Positions 1 to 9,931 of a stretch of DNA of 64,000 nucleotides are shown in pieces. The DNA comes from Wurfbainia villosa (Eukaryota; Streptophyta; Magnoliopsida; Zingiberales; Zingiberaceae), in contig CM045993.1 of NCBI GenBank assembly GCA_025175895.1, positions 61,570,621-61,634,620 on the forward strand, written 5' to 3'. Positions within the stretch are counted from its first letter, which is position 1. Each line of letters starts with the position of its first letter. The position numbers were made by a program, and so were the translations under genes. Below the pieces are notes generated by a model. The model did not search any database, was not told the DNA's origin, and worked only from the letters and a program-made list of their open reading frames with translations.

Positions 1-1664
1 ATGATTGGGTTCTGAGGGGTTTGTCCTGTATCTAATATAATGAAGTCTGTGTGTATCACAAAACATTCTATTACAATAGGTACATCCTCCAACATGCCAA
101 CTGGTTCCCTGACTATGTCATCAGCCATACGAATAGTCAGACCATCCGGTTGTAACCCACTCAGTCCCATCTCCCTATAGATCATGTAGGGCATCATGCT
201 AACGGACGATCCTAGGTCACATAATGCTTCGTCGAAGCTCTCCCTATAGATCGTGTAGCCTATGACAAAATCATTAGGGTCATCAAGCTTGGGTGGAGTC
301 TTGTCTTTAATTTCTGCTTGGCTTTCCAAAGTTGAAATCATGGTTGTGCACCCCTTAGTGACTTTGTTTTTCTTACCCACTAATTCACTGTAGGCTCCAT
401 CCCCCTTAACTGGGTTTTGCTCGGATGGTAGGGGAGAACTGTCCATGGGTTGCAATGCAGTCTTGGCTATTTGGGCTACCTGTGTTTCCATCATTTTAGT
501 GTGTCTTGTGATCCCATCCATAGAGGCCATGAACTCCCTTAGTGCCTCTTCGATTCTTTGATGTTGCAGCTAGAAATCTGCGTTAGCCTTTGCTTGGGTA
601 GTGATGAATCCTTCAATCATTAGCTCACGTCTGGATTTAGGCGGTTATTACTGCCCACTGCCCTGTTGCCCATATCCTCCCAATTGTTGGAAATTCCCTG
701 AATTATTCTTATGGGAAAAGTTCGGGTGGTTCCTCCATCCGGGATTGTATGTGCTGGAATGTTTGGCCTATGATTATACTCACTCACCGTATCGACATGC
801 TCAACCTGCTCCTCAGAGCTACTCTGCCCTCCACAGTAATCTTCTTGATATGCCACTACTCCATAACTAAAGGAATGGGTCACACGTATAGAAGTAGGGG
901 TTTGGAAGTCAAACCGTCTGCATCCATTCTTGTTTCTAGATGATCAATTGAGTTAATGGTATATCTAACGACTGTAGGTGCTAGGTGACTATGCTCAGAA
1001 GCCTATTGGTGGTGGTTCTTGGCCACCTCCTCAATCAATTCTTCAGCTTCCTCAATGGTTTTGTTCATCAACTCTCCTCCTGTAACAGAATTAAGGGAAA
1101 CCATTGTGGTATATGAGATCCCATTATAGAATATGTGGATCACTAGCAACCTCTCGAGACCGTGATGGGGGCACTGATATAGTAGCCCTTTGTAGCTTCC
1201 TAGGCTTCAAAAAGGAACTCTCCTTCCTTCTTGTGGAAGCTAGTGATCAAGTGACACATCTGAGAAGTCTTACTTGGTGGAAAGAATTTATTCATGAATT
1301 ACTGCTCACACTATTCCCATGTGGTGATGCTTCATGAAGGAAGGGAGTGTAGCCATGTCTTTACCTTGTCCCTCAGTGAGAACAGGAATAGGCTCAGACG
1401 GATAACACCAGTGGGTACTCCATTGAATTTCAAGGTCGAGCATATCTCTAAGAATGTCTCTAGGTGCTGATTTGGGTCTTCAATTGCAGCTCCTCCGAAT
1501 TGGCTCTGCTTGACCATGTGTATAAGTGTAGGTTTTAGTTCAAAATTATTAGTTGTAATCGATGGTCTAACTATGCTAGGTCTATAGCATCTTGTAGTGG
1601 GAGCTGCATAATCCCACAGAGGACAGCTACCTATGTTTGCCAAAGGGGCATCATGCTTCGCCAT
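1..1664 (-). pseudogene. G0 gag-protease remnant (Ty3-gypsy)
   Basis: The minus-strand frame starting at 1664 encodes about 110 residues matching the start of the G1 gag. It includes the Retrotrans_gag-like stretch HLETFLEICSTLKFNGV and ends near TWLHSLPS. After that the frame is broken several times: the segment equivalent to the G1 residues around AYQEDYC reappears near 850 in another frame. The retropepsin active site is visible at about 219-181 as DLGSSVSMMPY, where the usual form is D-S/L-G-A. The sequence stops at the window edge just before the expected ILG-PF flap/hydrophobic motif. It is a decayed copy with no protein potential beyond fragments. About 300 bp present in G1 between gag and protease is absent. 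Confidence 0.75.
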
Positions 1665-2016
1665 ATCTCTCTGTGCAACCCTCTTTCAATGGTAGGTTCT
1701 TTCTATTTCTAGGTCAATCGAAAGCAGACTTCCGGATCCTAAGCATCTATGCATACGACGAACCAAGCTACGCAATCATGAGTATGTATACTACTTATTG
1801 AGAGGAAATAAAATAATCTAAAAGTAACAAACCAAATAAAATAAACCTAAAAACTGAACTAAGGCTAAATGTAATACAACTAATAAAATTAATCTAGACT
1901 AAATATAAATAACAAAAACCAAAAATTAAACAACCTGAAATGAAGTAAAACAGAAAGCAAATCTAGTCTAGGTTCGATCCAAACTATCCACTTTCGATCC
2001 GATATCAAATGTATAG
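1665..2016 (-). other. G0 untranslated leader between primer site and gag
   Basis: This AT-rich stretch without coding potential mirrors the G1 leader at 3115-3469. Both share a run rich in TAGTTTAGTTTATTTAG-type sequence. Confidence 0.6.
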
Positions 2017-2034
2017 TCCCTAGCAACGACACCA
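2017..2034 (-). other. G0 primer-binding site (tRNA-Asp-like)
   Basis: The minus strand reads TGGTGTCGTTGCTAGGGA, six bases inside the LTR end. It resembles the complement of the 3' end of plant tRNA-Asp used by Athila/Tat-type gypsy elements, with a few mismatches. Confidence 0.7.
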
Positions 2035-2040
2035 AAAACA

Positions 2041-2502
2041 TGATGCATGGGAGCAAGATCTCAAATCTTCGACGAGGATCACCAAGGATTCGATGTGCGC
2101 GCTCGCGCTCAATGCCCGCAAGTACATGGTTGTCGTCAAGTTATAATTTAATTATCGATCCCACAAAGATTGAGATTTGAATACTATTTGTCTAGTGGAT
2201 GTCGTTGTTTGGAGTAAATCTTCTGAGAGTAAGGTGTGCGAGGTCGACGGTAGTCCTAACTCAGTTACGGTGTCACTCAGAGAAAGCGAAGGTGATCTCA
2301 AAGTTCCTAAAAGGATTCTAGGACTTCGGTTTCACTTGTGCATTGTTGAACATGCTATCAATTTAATGCTTTTAGGATCTCTAGTTATGATCTTGCTAGA
2401 GGATCATCATGTATTTGGCCGAAAAACTTTTGCTTATACCGGGAACTACCTATTCCTAACCAAGTTTTCCCTTCGAATCGTCAGGGCTCAGGGGGTTGAT
2501 AC
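2041..2502 (-). repeat. G0 5' LTR, 3' portion only
   Basis: This ends with GCATCA next to the primer site and is homologous to 2626-3090 and to the last part of the G2 LTR (59846-61172). Compared with the 1327-bp G2 LTR, about two thirds of the LTR is missing on the side facing the centre of the inverted repeat. Confidence 0.75.
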
Positions 2503-2625
2503 TGTTGGGAGCCCCTTGTCACTAGGGTCCCTCAACCCTTCTAAAGTTGATATTTTCTACTTTGGGCCTTCTGCTAAGATAGGTTATTGAGGTACGAGGA
2601 TGTCCTAGTAATCCCTATGAAGAGA
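2503..2625. other. Asymmetric spacer at the centre of the gypsy inverted repeat
   Basis: These 123 bp separate the two arms and show no obvious symmetry. I recognise nothing in them. Confidence 0.6.
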
Positions 2626-3090
2626 TGGTATCAACCCCCTGAGCTCTGATGATTCGAAAGAAAAACATAGTTTGGAATAGGTAGTTCCTGGTATAAGCAA
2701 AAGTTCATCGGGCAAATACATGATGATCCTCCCGCAAGATCATAACTAGAGATCCTAAAAGCATTAAATTAATAGCATGTTCGATAACTCACAAGTGAAG
2801 CCGATGTCCTAGAATCCTTTTAGGAACTTTAAACTTGCCTTCGCTTTCTCTGAGTGACACTGTAATTGAGCTAGGACTACCATCGACCTCGCAAACCTTA
2901 CTCTCAAAATGATTTACTTCAAACAACAACATCCACTAGACAAATGATATTCGAATCTCAGTCTCTTTGGGATCGATACTTAAATTATAACTTGACGACT
3001 ATCGTGCACTTGCTGGTGTTTAGCGCGAGCGAGCGCATCGAATCCTTGGTGATCCTCGTTGGAGATTTGAGGTCGTGCTCGCGTGCATCA
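2626..3090 (+). repeat. G1 5' LTR, 3' portion only
   Basis: This ends GCGTGCATCA and is followed by AGTTTT and the primer site. It aligns by eye with the terminal part of the G2 LTR, sharing the ACATCCACT...CTTGACGAC segment. The beginning of the LTR is missing. Confidence 0.75.
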
Positions 3091-3096
3091 AGTTTT

Positions 3097-3114
3097 TGGT
3101 GTCATTGCCTGGGA
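3097..3114 (+). other. G1 primer-binding site (tRNA-Asp-like)
   Basis: TGGTGTCATTGCCTGGGA resembles the complement of the plant tRNA-Asp 3' end and sits six bases after the LTR. Confidence 0.7.
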
Positions 3115-3469
3115 CTATAGATTTGATATCGAATTGAAAGTGGATAGTTTAGATCGGACCTAGACTAGATTTTCTTTCTTGCCTTACTTCATTTTAGTTT
3201 ATTTAGTTTTGGATTTCTGTTATTTGTACTCAGTCTAGATTGATTATAGTAGTTGCGTTACATTTAGCCTAAGTTAAATTTTTAGGTTTATTTTCTTTTT
3301 GGTTCATTACTTTTAGGTTATTCAATTTCCTCTCAAAAAGTAGTATATATACTCCTGATTACACAGCCTGATTCGTCGTATGCATAGACGCTTAAGATCA
3401 AAAAATCTGCTTCTGATTGACCTAGATATAGGAAGAATCTACCATTGAAGGAGGGTTGAACAAAGAGAT
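3115..3469 (+). other. G1 untranslated leader
   Basis: A 355-bp T-rich stretch without a supported ORF between primer site and gag. The same leader layout occurs in G0 and G2. Confidence 0.6.
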
Positions 3470-4737
3470 ATGGAGGAACACTATGCTTCTCTAGCAAATA
3501 TAGGTAGCCGACTTCTACGGGATTATGCAACTCCTAGTGCTAGAGGGTATAGGCTGAGTATAGTTGGATCATCAATCATAGCTAATAATTTTGAACTGAA
3601 ACCTGCACTTATACACATGGTCCAGCAGAGCCAATTCGAAGGAGCTGCAACTAAAGACCCGAACCGACACCTAGAGACGTTCTTAGAGATATGCTCAACC
3701 TTGAAATTCACTAGAGTACCCACCGATACAATCTGTCTGAGCCTATTCCCATTCTCACTAAGGGACAAGGTGAAGACGTGGCTACACTCCCTTCCTTCAA
3801 GAAGCATCACCACATGGAAGCAGTGTGAGCAATAATTCATGAATAAATTCTTTCCACCAAGTAAGACCGCTCACATGCGCCACTTGATCACTAGCTTCCA
3901 CCAGAAGGAAGGAGAGTCCCTTTTTGAAGTCTGGGATCACTACAAAGGGCTACTATATTGTTGCCACCATCACGATCTTGAGAGGTGGCTGGTGATCCAC
4001 ATATTCTATAATGGGATCACATACGCCACGAAAGTTTTTCTAGATTCCCCTGCAAGAGAAGCATTGATGAACAGGACCATCGAGGAAGAAGAAGAGTTGA
4101 TTAAGGAGGTGGCCCAAAACCACCAACAATGGGCTTTTGAGAGTAGTCACCCAACACCTATAGCCGGTAGATACGCTGTTAACTCAATTGATTATCTAGT
4201 GGCAAGAATGGACACATTAAACAGACGGTTTGACTCCCTGAACCCTGCTTCTATATATGCGGTCAATTCCTTTGGTGATGGAGTAGCTGCATATCAGGAA
4301 GACTATTGCAGAGGGCAGAGCATCCTGAGGAGAAGGTTGTGCATGTCGATGCGGTGGGCGAGTATAATCAAAGGCCCAACGATCCATATTCAAGCACGTA
4401 CAACCCCGAATGGAGGAACCACTCAAACCTTTCATATAAGAATAATTCGGGAACTTTCCAATAGTCGGGAGGGTACAGACTGTAGGATAAGGGGCAGCAC
4501 CCACTGCCTAAATCCCGACTTGAGAAGATCATAGAAAATTGCATTCAAACTCAACAGGCGAGAAATGCTGAATTCCAATGGTGACATTCACAGATGGATA
4601 AGATACTGGAAGAATTAAAAGCATATGTGAATGACCTCGCTAGTCGACAAAAGACGTTGGAGATTTAGATAGAACATATTGCCAACCAGTCTGCTAGAAC
4701 ACCGGGCCGATTACAAGGAAAATTTGAGGATAATCCA
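3470..4737 (+). pseudogene. G1 gag (Ty3-gypsy capsid polyprotein), broken
   Basis: The Retrotrans_gag-type domain starts with MEEHYASLANIGS and contains NRHLETFLEICSTLKF and an SLRDKVKTWLHSLP helix, then NKFFPPSKTAHMRHLITSF and KEGESLFEVWDHYKGLL. This is the usual order for plant Athila/Tat gag. One in-frame TAA lies at 3833-3835. The frame shifts near 4320, where the following residues continue in another frame through two more stops to about 4737. The C-terminal part (LEKIIENCIQTQQARNAEFQ) corresponds to the part kept in G2. In a living element this would form the capsid and carry element RNA. Here it cannot make a full protein. Confidence 0.85.
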
Positions 4738-5639
4738 GTGGAGCAATGCAAGGCAGTGACACTACGGAGCAGGAGGATTATGAAGGAGTTGCCGAGCAGA
4801 TTAGTTGTCGAGTCAGAACAAGGCTTGGAGGTAAAAGAACCTCCTAAGGAAACCAAGATGGAAGGAGCCGAATATACGGAGCGTAAACCTTCCACAAGGA
4901 CTCAACCACCCATGACAATACCGTTTCCACATCGTCTAACCAACGCAAAGAGGGATGCTGAGTTTGGAAAATTCTTAAACATGTTGAAATCAATCTCGGT
5001 GGAAGTACCAATACTCAAAGCTCTGTACCAAATGCCTCAATTTGCAAAGTTTATGAAGGATATTTTGGCACACCATAGGAAAGTCGGGTGGTCAGAGATA
5101 GTGGCCCTTACAGAGGAATCTAGTGCTTATCTCCGGAATGGGGCCACTCAGAAGCCAAAAGACCCAAGGAGTTTCTATATTTCGTGTCATATAGGGATGA
5201 CCCTGATAAGTAAGGTGTTTTGTGACTTAGGGGCCAGTGTGAGCTTGATGCCATACACATTATGCAAAAAATTAGGGCTAGGAAATTTAAAATTTACCAC
5301 TATGATGTTACAACTTGATGACCACTCGTACCGATATCCATTGGGGATTCTGGAAGACGTGCCTATCAAGGTGGGGGATTTTACACTTTCCACATACTTT
5401 GTAGTCTTGGAGTGGAAGAAAACTCGAAAATCCCTGTAATTCTTGGACAACCATTTTTTTCCATAGTAGCAATGGTCATTAACGTAAAGAATCATAAGTT
5501 GACTCTGACAGTGGAGGACAATAGTTTAGAGTTCGAGCTTGCTAGCGCAGCGGGCTTGGAAACTGCATCGGGTAAGTACATAATTTCTGCAAGGGTTAAG
5601 TCACAGAAAGAGGTTAAAATTTTTGACAAGGATGAATGA
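4738..5639 (+). pseudogene. G1 retropepsin (aspartic protease) of gypsy polyprotein, frameshifted
   Basis: An open stretch of 233 residues carries the linker region typical for Athila/Tat pol (KSISVEVPILKALYQMPQFAKFMKDIL), followed by the catalytic site DLGASVSLMPYTLCKKLGLG near 5224. The final motif ILGQPFF lies in the next reading frame (5412-5639), so a one-base shift near 5410 splits the domain. The enzyme would process the gag-pol polyprotein. In a full element, RT, RNase H and integrase follow. Here only about 75 bp separate the end of the protease frame from the post-pol hairpin, so nearly all pol was lost by internal deletion. Confidence 0.85.
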
Positions 5640-6184
5640 AGGTTCACAGAACCACCTGAGCTAAGCTGAAGCATAGAAGTAAGGTCGAGCTAAAGACTTT
5701 AAACAAGCGCTTCTTGGGTGGCAACCCAAGTTTAACCCAAGTTTTACATTCATGCACGCTAGGTCTAGGTATGAATTTTTGTCCCTTAGAATCCTTTCAA
5801 GTAGTTTAGGGTTAGAAAGAACTTGCTAGGTAGAAAGGGGATCCCTTTTTTGAACCTCAGAGGGAAGCACGAGCGACCGTGTGAATTTCACATAGCTGTG
5901 CCTAACGGTCTGTAGGGAACACTGTAGGGCATGTGGAAAGGTTCAGACCGTGTTGCACTCTGGGAAAAATCTAGTCTCACACGGTCGGCGGCCGGGATAG
6001 AGCCTGGCACGGTCGACCATGTCGATTCAACACGACTGTGTCACGTCCCTTTAAAAGGGAAAAGTGTGCAGTTTGCCATAAATCAGACGTGCAACTCAAA
6101 TATTCTGCCCTAGCCCATGTGAAATCTTCTTCTCCAACCGCCAAGAACCCTCTCCAACCCTCAAGAAGCCTTCAAGGAGTATAA
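5640..6184 (+). other. G1 spacer between protease and 3' ORF
   Basis: Non-coding. It contains the hairpin at 5713-5730 and several copies of a CACACGGTCG/CGACCGTGTG-like motif between about 5870 and 6050, a feature shared with G2 at 58260-58410. Confidence 0.6.
5713..5730 (+). promoter_or_regulatory. Conserved post-pol hairpin of Athila-like elements
   Basis: CTTGGGTGGCAACCCAAG can fold into a perfect seven-pair stem with a four-base loop. It follows TTTAAACAAGCG. The same block recurs in G2 at 58060-58077 in a slightly decayed form. Function unknown; it could be a subgenomic or translational signal for the downstream ORF. Confidence 0.55.
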
Positions 6185-6975
6185 ATGAGGTTGACCAAGC
6201 ATAGTGCAACAAGATCTGCCTCTTCAAGGCTAAGGTCAAGGAGAAGAAATGCTCCACAAGTTCCGGAGGAAGGTAATGATGAGCATAGGGGATGATTTAA
6301 TATGCTTTATAACCGCAAAATGATCGCTACTAGGTACTTGGATGTAAATCTTTTAGAAACCCTAGGCTTTCTTGGGTATATGCAAAGTCTATTTGCAAAA
6401 ATAGGTTGGGGGGAGATTATGGGGGTACGATGTCCGACCTACTCTAGGGTAGTTTTAGAATTTTTAAGTTCAGTAGATGCAGAGATTTTGACAGGGGTGG
6501 ATAACCGAGATGGAAATATTACTTTTAGGTTATTTAATATAGAGCATGAGTGGACCTTGCACCAATGGAACCTATGTTTTGAGTTGCCTAGTGGAGGGGG
6601 GGGGGGGGGGAGGACCCCTATTGAGTTTAATGCACGAACCTTTTGGTTTGATTTAATGGGGGAGAATGCGTCTGACCCTTCTAGGGCCAAAGCCTCACAC
6701 CTCCAAAACCTTATTTTCTGGTATATTCACCGGGTTATGTTGAACACTATTTTTGGGAGAGGGGAAAGTGATGGAGTGGTCAAGTTGAGAGAGCTTCTTT
6801 ACCTTTGGGACATGCTACAAGAAAGAAGTACCATTGATAGAGGGTCCCATTTCATTAGGCATCTAGTGAAGATGGGCAAGGCGACCAAGGAGGAAATTAT
6901 TTTAGGGGGATTAATCACTCACATTTGCAAGAAATTGGGGTACCACAATGAAGGATTGGATATAATAGAGAGGAT
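6185..6975 (+). pseudogene. G1 3' ORF, first part: ATHILA ORF-like (plant transposon protein) domain
   Basis: I place the start at 6185 (MRLTKHSATRS), because G2 has a matching start at 58552 in the same position. A TGA at 6293-6295 interrupts the basic N-terminus. The frame then runs on open and resembles the ATHILA ORF-1 / putative plant transposon protein family: RYLDVNLLETLGFLGYMQSL, then PTYSRVVLEFLSS, FRLFNIEHEWTLHQWN and HLQNLIFWYIHRVM. A run of 15 G at 6596-6610 encodes a short polyglycine and is a slippage-prone site. The function of this family is not established; it lies where some plant gypsy elements carry an env-like ORF. Element D interrupts it at 6975. Confidence 0.7.
6971..6975. 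repeat. Target-site duplication of D, left copy
   Basis: AGGAT, repeated directly after the other end of D at 12343-12347. Confidence 0.9.
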
Positions 6976-8217
6976 TGTTAGGGCAATAAACCTATGTATG
7001 ATGTGGTTTTGATGTGTGTAGCAAAGGTTCAAGTGAGGTTGTTATGGATTTGATATGTGTGTTGAAGTCATGCAGGACTTAGTAATTCACACATGGTGAT
7101 AGCATTGGTAAGTTCACCATCTCATGACTCGGTCCTTGAATCGGTGAAGGATGACATTGCGGAAGTCGTGCACTTGGTGCATCTGAGGGATCACCGGACG
7201 AGGAGCATTGGAGTGAAGCCAAGGAAGCAGACTTCAGGGTGAGACGTGAAGGATGACATTGCGAAGCCGTGCTCTTGGTGCATCCGAGGGACGTGGCCAA
7301 ACGAAGAGAGCTTCGAGGCAAGGGACTCCAAGGGAGATGAGTGTGAGCGATTGTAACTCGGGACGGGATAGCTCATAGGTGAATTTGGCCAAATGGCTGA
7401 GTGTCGGATGCTCAATCAAGGTTGGTTTGAGGTTTTACCCGACATCAGTGGACTGCCATATCATGGAAGTCAACTGCTCCAAATCAACTAAAGACTTGAC
7501 TGGTGTTCGAGTCTAGTTTCTGGCCAAACAGTTGACTGATAGGGTTTGGTAGTCGACTACTAGACCATCAGTCGACTGCTAAGGGACGACAGTGGGCTGA
7601 TATAAATGAATTCGAGCATAGAAGGTTTTCCAGTTGAGTGATCGCTTCAGTCACTCGATCGATGGCTCCATCAGTCGACTGATGTGGGAGTCGTTGGTTG
7701 GAAGCCAATGTGGATGAGGCCATTGCGAGGCAATGACTACAGCAGCAGTCGACTAATGACTGCATCAGTCGACTGCTTGGTGACCAACGGGAAGAATGGC
7801 CTCTTTCCTATAATAAGAGGCCTTGGGTCACTTGGGGAGGTCAATGCTTCTACTCTAAAGTTCTCCCAAAGTGGCCAAACAATTTTTACTCCTTTTACTT
7901 GGTTTTATTTACATCTTATTGTAAGAGGGAGAGATTATAAGAAAGGTTTACCTCCACCTTGAAGGAGAGAATAGTGAAGGCTTAGGCATGATTCACCTGG
8001 AACGAATCGGGTCGTGGATTAGCGGCAAGGGTCGTGAACCACGTTACATCCGCGTGTTTGCTTTTGCCTTCTCTTTGTCTTTTGCATTAGCTTAATTGTT
8101 TGTTTAGCAAATATTCCTTTGTGCTAACTTTAATTGTAGATGATTAAGCGAGCAATTTCCATCATCGTACATGAAGGGCTATTCACCCTCCTCTAGTTGG
8201 CCACTGATCCTCCAACA
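6976..8217 (+). repeat. D 5' LTR
   Basis: 1242 bp, from TGTTAGGGCAA to GATCCTCCAACA. It contains the 16-bp palindrome CATCAGTCGACTGATG at 7669-7684 and further partial copies around 7550-7770. Short open frames inside it are not supported as genes. Confidence 0.88.
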
Positions 8218-8219
8218 AG

Positions 8220-8230
8220 TGGTATCAGAG
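8220..8230 (+). other. D primer-binding site (initiator tRNA-Met type)
   Basis: TGGTATCAGAG, two bases after the LTR. It then diverges (TAAGG) from the usual CC. Confidence 0.8.
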
Positions 8231-8276
8231 TAAGGAGCTTATCACAGATTAATCACCAACACAAGCACGACAAGAG

Positions 8277-9931
8277 ATGGCTGGCTCAAACATCCATCCG
8301 CCTAAGTTCAAAGGAGAATTCACTTGGTGGAAAAAGAAAATGGAGGTATTCTTTGAAATCGGCTTCGATATCATGTTAATAATGGAAAAAGGTTTCGAGA
8401 TGCCTAGGGATGAAGAGGGGAGACTACTAGAGAAGTCAAGATGGATCAAGAAGCAAAGGGAGGATCACCTTGAAAATTCAAAGGCCAAGCACCATCTTTT
8501 CAATGTGCTCCCCCAACAAGAAGTAAACTGGATAGGATAATGCTCTAGCGCCATAGAGATATGGGAGAAGCTAGTGGAGCTTCACGAAGGCACATCCGAA
8601 GCCAAGCTAGCAAGAAGAGACCTCCTCCGATTGCAATTAAGCAATATAAAATTATATAAGGGGGAAAAGGTACTCTCACTTCATTCACTTTTTAAAGAAA
8701 TAATAACTGATTTATCAAGTGTAGGTGAAAAACTCTCCAACCGGGACATGATCATAAAGGCCATAGATGCTTTTCCCCAATCATCTAAGTGGAGCTCCAT
8801 GGTGGACTCCTTTTATATTTCGAAGAATCTAGAGGTAAGCACTCTAGAAGAGTTTTTCTCCACCATGGAATTGCATGAGACAAGGCTGAAGGAATAGTAG
8901 AAGATCAAATCAAGCCATCAAAGGGTGTAGCACTAGTAGCGGAAAAAGGAAAGAAGAAGAAGAAGGATACTCCACGCTCTTCCTCCAATGAAGAATCTTT
9001 CTCCTCCATGGATAGTAATGAAGAAGCCTACATGGTAAGGAAGGTGAGACGTGCATTAAAAAGATTTAAATTTAACAAGTCTCATGATAGGGGAAGAAGG
9101 TCGAGGAGAAAAATTATTTGTTATAATTGCCAAGGAGAGAGACACATAAGGGATGATTGTCCCCTCTTGAACAAAAGCAAAAAAGAAAGGAGAAATAAAG
9201 AAGACAAGAAGAAGGAAGAAGAAAGAAAAACAAAAGAAAAAGGGAAGGCCAAGGCACACAAGGCAACATGGGATGATCCATCATCATCATCGGAGGGAGA
9301 ACAAGCATTCACAAGCCTTGCCCTAATGGCAATAGAAGACTTGGACTCCACCTCCTCCGAAAAAGAAGAAACAAGCTCAAGTGAGGGGAGCTAAAGTGAA
9401 GGGGGAGTTTCATCTTCATCCTCAATGGAATCACAAGAAGGAGATTGGGTAAGTGAGGTAACAAATCTCCCTCCCAAGAAAGTTATTTCCATGATCACTA
9501 GTTTAACTAAGGAGCTATTTAGGGATAAAAAGAAAAATAAAAGCATGCTTAATGAAATCAATGAACTAGAAGAAAATTTGAAAATTGCATGCTCACATGT
9601 TAATGAGAATTCTTCTAGTGTAAATGATGCATGCTTAGTTGAGGAAAATAAGGCTCTAAGGGAAAAGGTAGAATTCCTTACAAAGGCCCTAGAAAAATTC
9701 ACAATAGGCTCCAACACATTGAACATGATAATTGGGAGCCAAAGGGCTAGCGTTAACAAGAAGGGGTTAGGTTATAAGGGATCCAAGAATGAGAAGGCAT
9801 ATCATTGTTTAATTGCAAGGGGTCAATCTAAAACAACAATGGTAGTTGGGAAATGGATCCCAAAGGAATACTTAGTGAACCCTATTGGAAAGAATCTATA
9901 TTGGGTTCCTAAATCCATCCTTAAGAGTTAG
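8277..9931 (+). pseudogene. D gag (Copia, UBN2-like) with zinc knuckle, broken
   Basis: The start is MAGSNIHPPKF at 8277. The N-terminal part is a UBN2/DUF4219-like capsid region (FTWWKKKMEVFFE; IWEKLVELHEGTSEAKLARRDLL; MVDSFYISKNLEVSTLEEFFSTMELHE). An in-frame TAA lies at 8538-8540 and a TAG at 8895-8897. The frame then changes. The 9008-9394 section has a basic segment and an intact CCHC knuckle (CYNCQGERHIRDDC). After a TAA at 9392-9394, a coiled-coil-like stretch and the C-terminal signature GLGYKGS...WIPKEY...NLYWVPKSI end at 9931. The same C-terminal layout occurs in the gags of A and B. It would package element RNA if repaired, but has no partner pol. Confidence 0.85.

Larger units (their letters stand above)
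1..2502 (-). mobile_element. G0: truncated Athila-like Ty3-gypsy element (5' LTR end, gag, protease)
   Basis: Read on the minus strand, the order is LTR 3' end (2502 to 2041), primer-binding site (2034 to 2017), leader, gag (from 1664) and retropepsin (about 219 to the window edge). The family assignment rests on the tRNA-Asp-like primer site and the gag and protease similarity to G1. The element continues outside the window at its 3' side. Confidence 0.8.
1..5446. repeat. Large imperfect inverted repeat formed by two head-to-head gypsy elements
   Basis: The left arm (1-2502) read on the minus strand matches the right arm (2626 to about 5446) on the plus strand. Both contain LTR end, primer site, leader, gag and protease in the same order. 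Short stretches compared by eye are about 85% identical. The arms end at the same LTR coordinate: about 462 bp of LTR remains on each side, and both begin with a version of GTATCAACCCCCTGAG. The left arm lacks roughly 300 bp relative to the right arm between gag and protease. The left arm is cut by the window edge. Confidence 0.8.

Noticed and set aside
2177..2590. 137-residue plus-strand ORF
   Set aside because: It runs antisense through the G0 LTR into the spacer and is not kept in the mirrored arm.
5931..6113. Short ORF between the G1 protease and 3' ORF
   Set aside because: It overlaps CACGG palindromic motifs, has no homologue in G2, and its start is not conserved.
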